Positions 9,947 to 19,500 of a stretch of DNA of 64,000 nucleotides are shown piece by piece. Source of the DNA: Tritrichomonas musculus (lineage: Eukaryota > Parabasalia > Tritrichomonadida > Tritrichomonadidae). Numbering within the stretch: the stretch's first letter is position 1; each line of letters opens with the position of its first letter. Under the pieces are notes generated by a model. That model worked only from the letters and a program-made list of their open reading frames with translations. It had not been told where the DNA came from and ran no database searches. The position numbers and the translations under genes are program-made. The stretch spans positions 1,488,001 to 1,552,000 of the forward strand of contig JAPFFF010000031.1 in assembly GCA_039105265.1 (NCBI GenBank), written 5' to 3'.

Positions 9947-10216
9947 TCAGGAGTAAAGATTGCTAACAGCTCTATTTAACAGATTTCTTACCTTCATATC
10001 TCTGTCATATTTTCGTTGAATCTTCTCTCTTTTTGCTATTTTTTTAGGGTCCGTGGGAGGTGTTTGGCTCAATATCCTTCGATAATATTGGAGACGAGAT
10101 TTCAGTTGTTTCAGAGTAGGAGTGGCGAAAGTTTTTCTACCGTGCCAGTTTTTGAGAGGGAGGAGAGTGGGCTGTTCTTGTGACACTTTCTGCGCAAGGG
10201 CCATCTCTGATGTCAT
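9947..10216 (-). CDS. Small basic Maverick protein (89 aa)
   Basis: The predicted protein is strongly basic, with Lys/Arg-rich stretches such as LKQLKSRLQYYRR and KREKIQRKYDRDMK, and is mostly helical. It may bind nucleic acid or act as a core protein, but no family is recognised. It is divergent from the integrase gene, with starts 17 bp apart, so both would have to be driven from a very short shared control region. Confidence 0.5.
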   Translation of the reverse strand: MTSEMALAQKVSQEQPTLLPLKNWHGRKTFATPTLKQLKSRLQYYRRILSQTPPTDPKKIAKREKIQRKYDRDMKVRNLLNRAVSNLYS

Positions 10217-10233
10217 TTTCTACCAAATAAAAA

Positions 10234-12129
10234 ATGAATACAAGTAATTTACTTTACAATAATTCGGATAAAATAATAAATCATATCATATCGGAAACAA
10301 ACTTGCCGATAGACGATATGTTGAGAGGCAATGACGGGGATGTCCTGAATACCAGCAATAAAATCCGGATATTTTGTAGATGCCTTTCTGACCCTCAACA
10401 AAAAGTAAATTATAAAGCTGAGAGGATAATGGACTGGCTAGGAAATCAGAAAATAGACTCTTTGGACGACTTTTTGGACTATACAGACGATCCTTCTTAT
10501 TGCTTCAATAATGGGAGAAAATTTACTTATAACCATGTTTTTACTCGAACAGACATTCAACACATAAATAATTTCTTGAGAATCAACCAAGACAGAATCG
10601 ATAGATTGCTTTTTGCAAGGATAGAACAACTAAAAGAAGGCATCAAAAGAGTCAATGAATCCAGATATAAAGATGCTTGCGAAAGAGCCAAAGAAGAATT
10701 GTTCAGACAAAAATTGACCAACAAAAACAGGCCACAATTTGGTGCTGTCAGAGATTTTATTCAGCAAAATGGCTGCACAGCAGACTCTCGCTTTGCGAGT
10801 GGAGGGAATAAACACATATATCTCTTTGAAGATACACCCAGAGTTTATACAAGAATTGTGATTCAAGATGATGATATACAACAAATTTATGACGAATTTG
10901 TAGAGGAATGGGAAAAGAGACAAAGACCTAAAAGACCTATTTTTAGAGATACATTCAGTAATAAATTGAACGAATTTGTTGTTTATAATCATGAGAGACT
11001 ACTAGATAAAGAGGAATTCAATAGAGTCAGTAGGGGTTGGGGAGAGAGTAGATTATCCGAAGACGAGAGATACAATAGATACGTCAATAAATTTTATTTC
11101 CAGCCAACGACATATTCAACCTATGAAATTCCTCAGGAGCAAAATATTATTGGGTTCAAAACAGAGAGTAAAATAAGAGCTTTGAAGAGTTTGTTTCCCG
11201 AGAAGCAGGTCAAAATAGCCGAGAACACATCATACTTTCCGCTGAAAAAGAACGCCAAATTATATCAACTCCATAAAGTTTCATCAAGAAATTCCTATAT
11301 TATCGATTTGATGTTTGTTGATAAATTATGTTATTTGGTCATGATAAATGTCAATACAAGATATTTGTACGTTGAGTTGGTAAATCAGATATTGTTTGGA
11401 GAAGAGAAAGAAGAGAAGCATCAGAGATTCGCGAAATATGATAAATCAGCAGATACTTACCTAAAAACCCTCGATAAATTGCTGCAATCTGGTGTTGTAA
11501 TAAAGAGCTTGACGTTTGATGGTGAGGGCTCTTTTAACTCAAGAAAGGCACAAAACTATTATAGAACACATGGAATAGAATGGCAAACTGCACCAAGAAT
11601 GAGAATGGGAAACTATCCAGACTTCATGAAAAAGGAGCAAAAACAGGTAAAAACAGACCCGATGCACAGTTCTTTGGGACTGATAGATAGAGTCATCAGA
11701 ACACTGAGAGATATGGCTTACAATATGGGAATCGGGATAATTACTCCATCGATAATGGAAGAATTGGTGAGGCAATATAATAACGCACCTCATAAAACAC
11801 TCTCAAAATATGCCAGGAAAAGCGCCAGTCTTGCTGGGGTCTCCTATGGAGCCGTTTCTCCGAGGATGGTTCATGAAGATAAAGAACTGGAATCGTTGAT
11901 TGTGATGAATATTTGTAAAGAGAATTATGACATAATGACGAGTAAAGGATTCTATTTGCCAAAAGGGATGTCGGTAAAATTGTATAACGAAAAGGATGGA
12001 ATGATGAAGAGAAGGTCAAATGTACAGCCAGGAAAGTATAGAGTTATTGGATTTAAGAATGGTTTGTATGAAATAGAGGGACAAAAAAATGACAGACAAA
12101 TGATGCCTAGGTGGAAGATTGACGGGTAA
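10234..12129 (+). CDS. Maverick integrase (RVE family)
   Basis: The predicted 631-residue protein would insert the element into host DNA. The RNase H-like core begins near residue 350 (SYIIDLMFVDKLCYLVMI, then NTRYLYVELV). The second catalytic strand, KSLTFDGEGSF, lies near residues 425-435. The third-motif helix, HSSLGLIDRVIRTLRDM, lies near residues 477-493. A small SH3/chromo-like beta domain ends the protein (GKYRVIGFKNGLYEIEG). The N-terminal 250 residues are helical and basic. The order matches Polinton c-integrases. The 3' end overlaps the polymerase gene tail-to-tail by 23 bp. It carries the second copy of the hairpin repeat (10770-10802). Confidence 0.88.
   Translation: MNTSNLLYNNSDKIINHIISETNLPIDDMLRGNDGDVLNTSNKIRIFCRCLSDPQQKVNYKAERIMDWLGNQKIDSLDDFLDYTDDPSYCFNNGRKFTYNHVFTRTDIQHINNFLRINQDRIDRLLFARIEQLKEGIKRVNESRYKDACERAKEELFRQKLTNKNRPQFGAVRDFIQQNGCTADSRFASGGNKHIYLFEDTPRVYTRIVIQDDDIQQIYDEFVEEWEKRQRPKRPIFRDTFSNKLNEFVVYNHERLLDKEEFNRVSRGWGESRLSEDERYNRYVNKFYFQPTTYSTYEIPQEQNIIGFKTESKIRALKSLFPEKQVKIAENTSYFPLKKNAKLYQLHKVSSRNSYIIDLMFVDKLCYLVMINVNTRYLYVELVNQILFGEEKEEKHQRFAKYDKSADTYLKTLDKLLQSGVVIKSLTFDGEGSFNSRKAQNYYRTHGIEWQTAPRMRMGNYPDFMKKEQKQVKTDPMHSSLGLIDRVIRTLRDMAYNMGIGIITPSIMEELVRQYNNAPHKTLSKYARKSASLAGVSYGAVSPRMVHEDKELESLIVMNICKENYDIMTSKGFYLPKGMSVKLYNEKDGMMKRRSNVQPGKYRVIGFKNGLYEIEGQKNDRQMMPRWKIDG
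10770..10802 (+). repeat. In-frame hairpin repeat, copy 2
   Basis: This is the partner of 5888-5920. The stem here is CTCGC/GCGAG with a TTT loop, so a T-A pair is replaced by C-G and the loop by its complement. It encodes GCTADSRFASG within the N-terminal part of the integrase. Confidence 0.75.
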
Positions 12130-15100
12130 AATATTGGGTAATATCTCCTTCTTCATAGTCTGTTTTGATACATCTCTCGAATTTTTTTCTTGTCAATACG
12201 GTCATATTTTTATTCATTTCGAAGCAAGGTTGTCCTTTTGTTAGGTCGAATGTAATGGAGTTGCCATTGAAGAGTGTTTCATAAAGCTTCATAACATCTC
12301 CTTGAAACTCTTCATTGAATTTATATTTGATGGAATTTTGAGTGAGTCCCTTGCCTCTTATTACATAATCAATCTCTCCAGTAGAATCTGTAATCATATG
12401 GACGTACATTTTCTTCATTAAGAAGAATGCTTCAATAGATTCAGGCATCTCATCATGACCATTTATCGAAGGGAAATCACAGTGAAATTGTCCTAAATTT
12501 TTCCCGATAAGTTCGCGGTTATATTTATTGTTGAATTCTTTTTGTAGACGTTTTAAGTCGGCAGATTCTATCATAAATGAGTCTGTATCTTGGTAATAAA
12601 TATGGCATCCTGTATCGAAAGCAAGACACATGACTTCATTCATTATTCTTTTGGACATGGACAGAACTTGAATGCCTAAAAGAGAGAAATTGAAGTGATT
12701 ATCTATTTGTTTGAGAGTCTTTATTGCGTGAATATTTGAGTTGTTTAACTGAATATCTTCGACTATTTTGTTGTAGTTTTTTGCCCAATATTTATCGAGT
12801 TCATCTCCTTCGTGAAGATATTTATAGTCTTTATCTACTGGTCTCTCTATTGTTTTGCCGTAGCAGGAATTCATGATGAGTTTGTAGAGATTTTGAAGCG
12901 GATTATTCTGTTTCTTATATTCGAGTCGTTTATTGAATATTTCTCTGATACAATCTTGAATGCGATAATCTTTCTTTCCGTCCCAATAATATCCTCTCAG
13001 TATATTGAATTCTATTTGTTGAAACTCAATAAAGTCCTCCAAAGTAATATTGTCAACAACCATTTTGAGGGTTTGATTTGGTTGGAGAATGTCGTTATTT
13101 CTGTTTAGGCCATTTATTTTCTGAACGATTAACGGAAATGCATAATGTTTGTTGATTTTTGTTATTTCGATTTCAACGATGTATGCGGACTGTTTGGAGA
13201 GGAAAGAATAGTTGAGTTGGTCTTGTTGTATTACCTTTGGACGTCCTTCAACTGTGTATAATCTACTCATTGCAGAAGGATATAATGATACTGCATCAAA
13301 ATCGCAAAGGTTCTTCTTGATATGCCATTTCTTGTTATACGCCGTCATACATCTACCTCCATATATCGCCTTTGAGCAAAAATATCTCACATGACCGCCT
13401 AATTTGTACAGATTTTGGTTGGGATAATAGACTCTTTGATTGAAGACTTCGTTTGCGAGAGACGATATGCTGATGAAATTAAATGGGTCGACTTTGAAGT
13501 CTTTGATGAATCCTTCACGCAGTTTATTGAATCCGATTCTGAGGATATTAACATCTTGCTGGCAGTAAAATTCTGCATATTTCCACATGTCAAAATGATT
13601 TTCGTCTATTCGGCAGCCAGATATTTTATCGATATTTGTGTTGAATAAATTGTAGTCTTCATCGGTCCATATTTTGTCTTCATTTTCTCCTGCTTCGTTT
13701 ATTGTGCCACAGTTAGTTTGGAGGCGATTAAGAGTATAATATTTGTATGGAAATATCTCTTTTTGTATGTCAGGAATGTCAAACATAGAGGGTAATTGAG
13801 ATAATTTGCAGGAAAGAATTGGTAAAGAGTCTTTGAGATGAATTGTTTTGTTGAGATATTTTATGTCGGCCTTCATTGTTTTTGTGCCTTTGATGATGGA
13901 TTTGGCGAGTCCGAAAGAAGCCAGCATTCTGATATCATACGCTAAATTGTGGAAATAAACGACTGCATCATCGGGTAAATAATCTAGTAATTGTTTGTTG
14001 CAGTCTTCTCCTCGGAAAGTTTTATTGATACGGCCTGTTCTATTCTGTAAGACGCAGAGGAAAGGTTTGTGAATTTCTGTTGATGTATCTGCTTCAAAAT
14101 CGGCATACCAATATGTTTTGTTGTCATTTTCTGAGAGTTTCTTTTTGTCAAATTTTATTAGTTTCGTGCATTGTTCTTCGTTATATTCGAGGTCAATTAA
14201 GTCGATGTCGTCAATTACTTCTTTGTGGAAAATTGTATTGAGGACCTTATATTGACCGAATGTGATTGGGACGAAGAAGTTGTTTTTCATTAAAGTTCGA
14301 ACGAGGTCTGATGATGTCATGAAGCATCTCGCGGGGCGCCAGTGGTCAACGTTGTACTCTTTATTGAATTTATCTTCTGTGCATTGATTGAGGTGGTTAA
14401 TATAGTATGTGCTGAAAGGTGTTTTCTCCTCAAGGAAATAGTGCTTATTGAAGACGTTCATTGTATGAGTTCTATTTGGTTCAGCATTTTCTATACCTAA
14501 ATAATGTTTATTTGTATCATTCTTTTTGGACCTGACAGAACGTTTCTTATTTTTTCCATTGGCCTCTTCGTTGATAAACGATAATTTGATGTGAATATTG
14601 AACTCAGTACATAGTTCGTTTAGAGCTTTTTGGGAGAGATATCTTGAATTAATTCTAAGGCGCATTTTGTTTAGTATATCATCGTCATAACATCCTGTTT
14701 GTTGAAGCGCATAGATGAAACAGCAATCGTCCAATTCCTTTCTCTGTTTGCCTTTTTTGTCCACGAGAGATGTGAAAATCTGTAGTTTTTCGAGATATTT
14801 TGAGACATTTGATGGGCAGTTTTCACGTACCAAATATTGAAAGAAACTTCCGCCTACGTCATTTTTTGCCTTAATATTCTGAAATTCACTAAAGCGAACT
14901 GCTTCAAAGAGGCTCCATTCAGGTATTTTTTCGGCTCCATTCTCATAAAAATATTCTGGGACAACGTTCTCTATATCGAAGATAAAGTGTTTTTCTGTTA
15001 GATTATCCATTAATTTGTTGTATATTTCAGGAGTTAATTGATAGGAATGCCATTGATTTTTGATTTTGAAGGCGAGTTTGTATTTGGTGATAATGGGCAA

Positions 15101-15541
15101 AGAATCTATATATTCTTCAAAGAATTCCTTCAATTTGGGAAGCAATAAGAGTCTGCCGTCCTTATCTAGTCTCTCAAAGTCGATTTGCCATTTTTTAGGA
15201 GAGTATTCTAATTTTTCCATTATTTCGTCGACAATTTGTTGCTGGGAATTGTTGTCCGTTTTGATTGGTTGTTCAGCTTGTTTGGGTTGTTCTTTGGGAG
15301 GTTCTTCTTGTTTTTCAGGTTGTTGGGCGGGGGTATTGTTCTTGCCTTTAAAATACCAGTACATAGCATCATAGTTGTCTAAATCTCCATCATACCCTTC
15401 ATACTTAGCACATTCTCGTATGTCATAATAGAATTCTTCTTGTGAGTTCCAATAGTATGAAAAGTCGTGTTGTAGTTTCTCGTTTATTATCAATTCAAAC
15501 AGTTCTTGCAATTTTTCGGGAGTAGCTTCGGAGAGTCTCAT
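12107..15541 (-). CDS. Maverick protein-primed family B DNA polymerase
   Basis: The predicted 1,144-residue replicative polymerase has the expected motifs in order. Exonuclease I is YADFEAD near residue 480, exonuclease II is FHNLAYD near 530, and exonuclease III is YCQQDVN near 680. Polymerase motif A is DFDAVSLYPS near 748, motif B is NSCYGK near 890, and motif C is YQDTDS near 984. The N-terminal 450 residues contain a Gln/Pro/Glu-rich linker (residues about 70-100) and a region that may hold the protein-priming domain. Length and motif order fit Polinton polymerases, which start synthesis from a protein at the terminal inverted repeats. The start codon lies about 430 bp from the inferred right end. 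Confidence 0.93.
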   Translation of the reverse strand: MRLSEATPEKLQELFELIINEKLQHDFSYYWNSQEEFYYDIRECAKYEGYDGDLDNYDAMYWYFKGKNNTPAQQPEKQEEPPKEQPKQAEQPIKTDNNSQQQIVDEIMEKLEYSPKKWQIDFERLDKDGRLLLLPKLKEFFEEYIDSLPIITKYKLAFKIKNQWHSYQLTPEIYNKLMDNLTEKHFIFDIENVVPEYFYENGAEKIPEWSLFEAVRFSEFQNIKAKNDVGGSFFQYLVRENCPSNVSKYLEKLQIFTSLVDKKGKQRKELDDCCFIYALQQTGCYDDDILNKMRLRINSRYLSQKALNELCTEFNIHIKLSFINEEANGKNKKRSVRSKKNDTNKHYLGIENAEPNRTHTMNVFNKHYFLEEKTPFSTYYINHLNQCTEDKFNKEYNVDHWRPARCFMTSSDLVRTLMKNNFFVPITFGQYKVLNTIFHKEVIDDIDLIDLEYNEEQCTKLIKFDKKKLSENDNKTYWYADFEADTSTEIHKPFLCVLQNRTGRINKTFRGEDCNKQLLDYLPDDAVVYFHNLAYDIRMLASFGLAKSIIKGTKTMKADIKYLNKTIHLKDSLPILSCKLSQLPSMFDIPDIQKEIFPYKYYTLNRLQTNCGTINEAGENEDKIWTDEDYNLFNTNIDKISGCRIDENHFDMWKYAEFYCQQDVNILRIGFNKLREGFIKDFKVDPFNFISISSLANEVFNQRVYYPNQNLYKLGGHVRYFCSKAIYGGRCMTAYNKKWHIKKNLCDFDAVSLYPSAMSRLYTVEGRPKVIQQDQLNYSFLSKQSAYIVEIEITKINKHYAFPLIVQKINGLNRNNDILQPNQTLKMVVDNITLEDFIEFQQIEFNILRGYYWDGKKDYRIQDCIREIFNKRLEYKKQNNPLQNLYKLIMNSCYGKTIERPVDKDYKYLHEGDELDKYWAKNYNKIVEDIQLNNSNIHAIKTLKQIDNHFNFSLLGIQVLSMSKRIMNEVMCLAFDTGCHIYYQDTDSFMIESADLKRLQKEFNNKYNRELIGKNLGQFHCDFPSINGHDEMPESIEAFFLMKKMYVHMITDSTGEIDYVIRGKGLTQNSIKYKFNEEFQGDVMKLYETLFNGNSITFDLTKGQPCFEMNKNMTVLTRKKFERCIKTDYEEGDITQYFTRQSST

Positions 15542-15973
15542 TTTTGCAATGAAAATAAAAATTAAAAAATATAAAAATTTATACCACTTATCATAAATGT
15601 GAAAATTTCAAAAAATTATTTGTTTCAGAAAAAGTTTCAAAAAAGTTGATTTAAATAATTTTAAAAATCATAAATTGTATACAAAAATTTTATTTATACC
15701 TTTTTTCATATCACATGTCATACAAAAATTTTATCAAAATTATGTTCATTTCACCACTTTCCATCCATTGAAAGACCTTAATTTAGGCAATTTATTGACA
15801 CAAAAAGGTGAATGCAAAATGCCCTATAGTGATAGGGGGTTTTCTGACAACACTCTGGAGGTCAAAAAAGTGCCAAAATTGGGGTAGTTGGAGACAAAAA
15901 AGTGCCAAAATTAGGGGTGTTTGAGGGGATTGAAGACCGGAGGTCTGAAATCACCGCAAACGTATACTACTCT
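15542..15973. other. Right terminal region of the Maverick (probable terminal inverted repeat)
   Basis: This non-coding stretch lies between the polymerase start and the inferred element end. It begins AT-rich and ends with a GC-richer part holding two copies of AAAAAAGTGCCAAAATT about 30 bp apart (near 15863-15909). In Polintons this region is the terminal inverted repeat used for replication. The opposite end is not in the window, so the repeat cannot be confirmed. The outermost bases are GTATACTACTCT. Confidence 0.5.
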
Positions 15974-16545
15974 AGTGGTATTAATATTAAAAGAATTTAA
16001 CTAGTCATAACTCAATTTTTCTGAATAGTATTGAAAAATGAAGATAATCAACTCAATTTTGAAATAAATAATTATTAGTTTTCAATGATATCATTGAAAA
16101 TTGAGTTTTATGCAGAAATGACTACCAGTTTAGTTATAGCTTATAATTATGAATGTTTAACCAAAAACAATTGAGAAAAGTTTCTATAGTTACTATCTTC
16201 TTAAGGAAATTGCTTTTTTATTGTTGTTGTATTTTCATAGTTAATTAATAAATAAAAATTAAATCTACTTTTATTGTTGCTGTATTTTTATAATTATAGG
16301 ATTCTCAGAAAAACTTTTTTCACTCAAAATATTATATGAATCAAATATGTTATATTTAATGTTTGTCTTATAAAATATTTTTCTTATTTGTAAAATCATT
16401 AATTAGTAATTTTATTTCATTTAATAACATTAATAAATATTATTTTTCAATATATACTTATTTCTTTATTTCATTATTTACGATAATATTACATTCAAAT
16501 ATTAGCAACCGATAATTAAATCTATCAGACATTTTGTCTTAATAA
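15974..16545. other. AT-rich spacer with palindrome
   Basis: No gene is seen. The stretch contains a perfect 22-bp palindrome at 16079-16100 (half-site TTTTCAATGAT). Flanking weak inverted repeats (AACTAGTCATAACTCAATTTT near 15999, loosely matching the complement near 16095-16135) may be a decayed foldback element. Two related segments of the form TTTATTGTTGNTGTATTTT lie near 16217 and 16270. Confidence 0.4.
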
Positions 16546-19500
16546 ATGCGTCGTTTTTCGTTTGATCATACATCAGATTTTTATGAATTTATGAAAAAAC
16601 GAATTCAAAATGACATCATTAAAAAAATATATTCGCAATTTGCGTTTTATCAATTTTCCATATTAAATTTAAATGAAAATGGAGACAATGAAGAAAACAA
16701 CAACCAATATCAAACCTCTATTGAAAATTTTTTTATAAAATATCTTAAAAATTTTAAATTTATTACATATCATTTTTTTAATATAACTGAAATTAAAGAA
16801 CAAACAAATACAACTCAAAACCAAATTCCAATTTCATATAATGTTGATGCAGTTTTATGTGTTGAAGGTAAAAGTATAATCATTGAACGAATACCTAAAA
16901 TTTTAATTAATAGAATTATTAGAAAATTGAAAGAGGAAGGATCAGAATTTGTTGAAACTTATATAAATTTTGAAAAAAATGGTAGTTTGCCAAAAGAAAA
17001 AGTAGATATTTATAATTTTTGTGACAATTTTATTAATGAAATAAATAGCAACAAATATGTAAAAGATACAATTACATCGATTGTTGGGTATCTAATTCGA
17101 CGTTATTATTATCCAACATATTATTTTCAAGATAAATGGTTTTTTATTTTTTCTCCTAAACAAAATAAAAATTCATATGAATTATTGGCAAAAGTGAAAT
17201 TTGATGATTTTATATTCAAATTTGATAAAGACCAAGAAATAGATACAGAAATGTTCAATGACATTTCTTTGTCAAATTTTCATTTACAAATGTTTTCTAA
17301 CATACATAAATTAACAAATATTCTAAATTACCTCGATAAGAATATTACTTTCAACAATGAAATTCATCGGTTTCGATTTAAAGAAGAAGAATTTATTAAA
17401 TTGCGAAAATTATACTCAAATGAATTATTTATATACCATTTAGTCATTCATATAGAAAGTATGCATCTTTTTATGATGAAGAAAGTTGATATTTATAATA
17501 AAAATGATATTAAAATGAAAAACGAAATTCATTTTTGTAGAAAATATTCACACAGATGTTTGGTTCCTTTTTATGGCTTTTTATATGAAAATGAAGAGAT
17601 TGTTGGCTTTATATATGAATTTATGAGTAACGGTTCATTGAGTTATATTCAGAAAAATGATAATATTTTATTCAAGATAATGACTCTTAATCGAATTTAT
17701 CAAGGAATAAAATTTCTTCATTCTAATTCATTTATACATCGAGATTTAAAGCCATCAAACATTCTACTTGATCATGATAACATTCCGTTTATTGCTGATT
17801 TCGAAACAATTAGAGAACCTGAAGTAGTTGATGATGAAAACCCAATGACAAATGACATTGGATCACCATATTACACATCACCAGAACAAGATCAATGCAC
17901 GTCAGTTTCATATCCAACAGATATTTATTCATTTGGATTAATTATTTATTTTCTGTATGAAAAGGAACATATGCGCTCTATTAATGATTCTTTACTTTAT
18001 ACAAAAAGAGAAGATGATAAAATTCTACCTATTAAAAATGCGTCTGAAAATATACAAAATCTTTACCAAAAATGCGTTTCATATTCACCAAATGATCGAC
18101 CAAAAATTGAAGAAATTAAAGATTATATATTAAAAGAAAATATTTCAATGGACCTCTTTAGTATTATTACTTCAGATAAGAATTTTTTTATATATAACAA
18201 TTCTTCTCAAAAGTTTATATTTAATGATGTGGAAAAAAAATCAAACATCAATCAATTTTTCATTGAAAGCATAGTAATTCAACATGGAGATAAAACTGGA
18301 ATAGAGAGACAAAATAATATTATTTTATCTTTTCAAGCTATGCTAAATGGAATTTTACAAAATTATGATATTGATCCTTTATTAGATGAAGATTATAGTG
18401 ATAGTAGTTATTACAATGAAGAAGAAGAAGTAAATATGGCAGAAGTTTATAGGAACATAGGTAATCAATATTATTATGAACATAATTACGAATTAGCAAT
18501 AAAAAATTATGAATATTCTGCTAAACTTGACAATCCATTTGCACTTGATACTCTTGGATACATTTACACAAATGGTCTTGGTGTTCCTAAAGATCATTTG
18601 AGAGCATTATTTTATTTTGAGAAGTCAGCTAGTTTTGGTAATTCAAATGCATTGAATAATATCGGCTGTTTGTATTATTTTGGAAATGGTGTTACTCAAA
18701 GTTATTCAGATGCAAAAAAATATTTTGAATTGGCTGCTGATAAAGGTAGTTCCCTTGCCTTAATCAACATTGCAACTTTATATAAAAGAGGATATGGTGT
18801 TGCACAAGATTATTCAATTGTAAAACGTTGCTATGAAAGGTTGGCTCAACAAAATAATTCAATAGGTTTTTTGAAACTCGGAAATCTTTATAGAAGAGGG
18901 AAAGGAGTAATTCAAGATTATTCAAAAGCTAAACTTTATTACGAATTATCAAGTTTGCAGAATAATCCACAAGCATTATTTCATATGAGTGAATTTTACT
19001 CAATTGGTGAATTTTTTGAGACAGATTATTCAAAAGCTATTTATTATTTGAATAAATGCATTCAACAAAATAATAGTTTGTCATTAAACAAATATTATTA
19101 TCGTGCACATAATGATATTGCATTGATATACATCACTGTTTTCGAGGATATAGAAAAAGCTTTGAATTATATCAAAATTGCTGCTTTTAGTGAATATCCA
19201 TTTGGACAGAATAATTTTGGCTTGATAAATCTTTTGTTTTTAAATAATGCTGATGAAGCATTATACTACTTCGAAAAAACTTCAAAAAAATGCTTTTCAC
19301 TGGCTGAATATAATCTTGGCTATTTGAAAGAAAGAGAAGGAAATGAAGAAGAATCAATTACATGTTATCAAAGAGCATCAGAGCATGAAGACTTGAAATT
19401 ATTATTCCACAATCATTGCCATAAAGATAGAAGACTGGAAATTTCAAAAATTTTCATCATTTGCTTCACAAATCTAAAACTTTGCAAATATTTTGTCTCA

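Larger units (their letters stand above)
1..15973. mobile_element. Maverick/Polinton DNA element, right-hand part
   Basis: This is a virus-like, self-synthesising DNA element. Seen in the sequence are an FtsK/HerA-type packaging ATPase, a double-jelly-roll-like major capsid protein, a fibre-like protein, an RVE integrase and a protein-primed family B polymerase, plus small proteins. That set defines Polintons/Mavericks, which are known to be abundant in trichomonads. The left end lies outside the window. The adenoviral-type protease usual for the family is not seen here and may lie to the left. The right end is inferred near 15,971-15,973, where the sequence ends in ACTACT or ACTACTCT, the complement of the family's 5'-AG terminus. 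The target duplication cannot be tested without the other end. The frames present are open and no breaks are evident, so the copy looks whole as far as it can be seen and is probably young. Confidence 0.93.
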
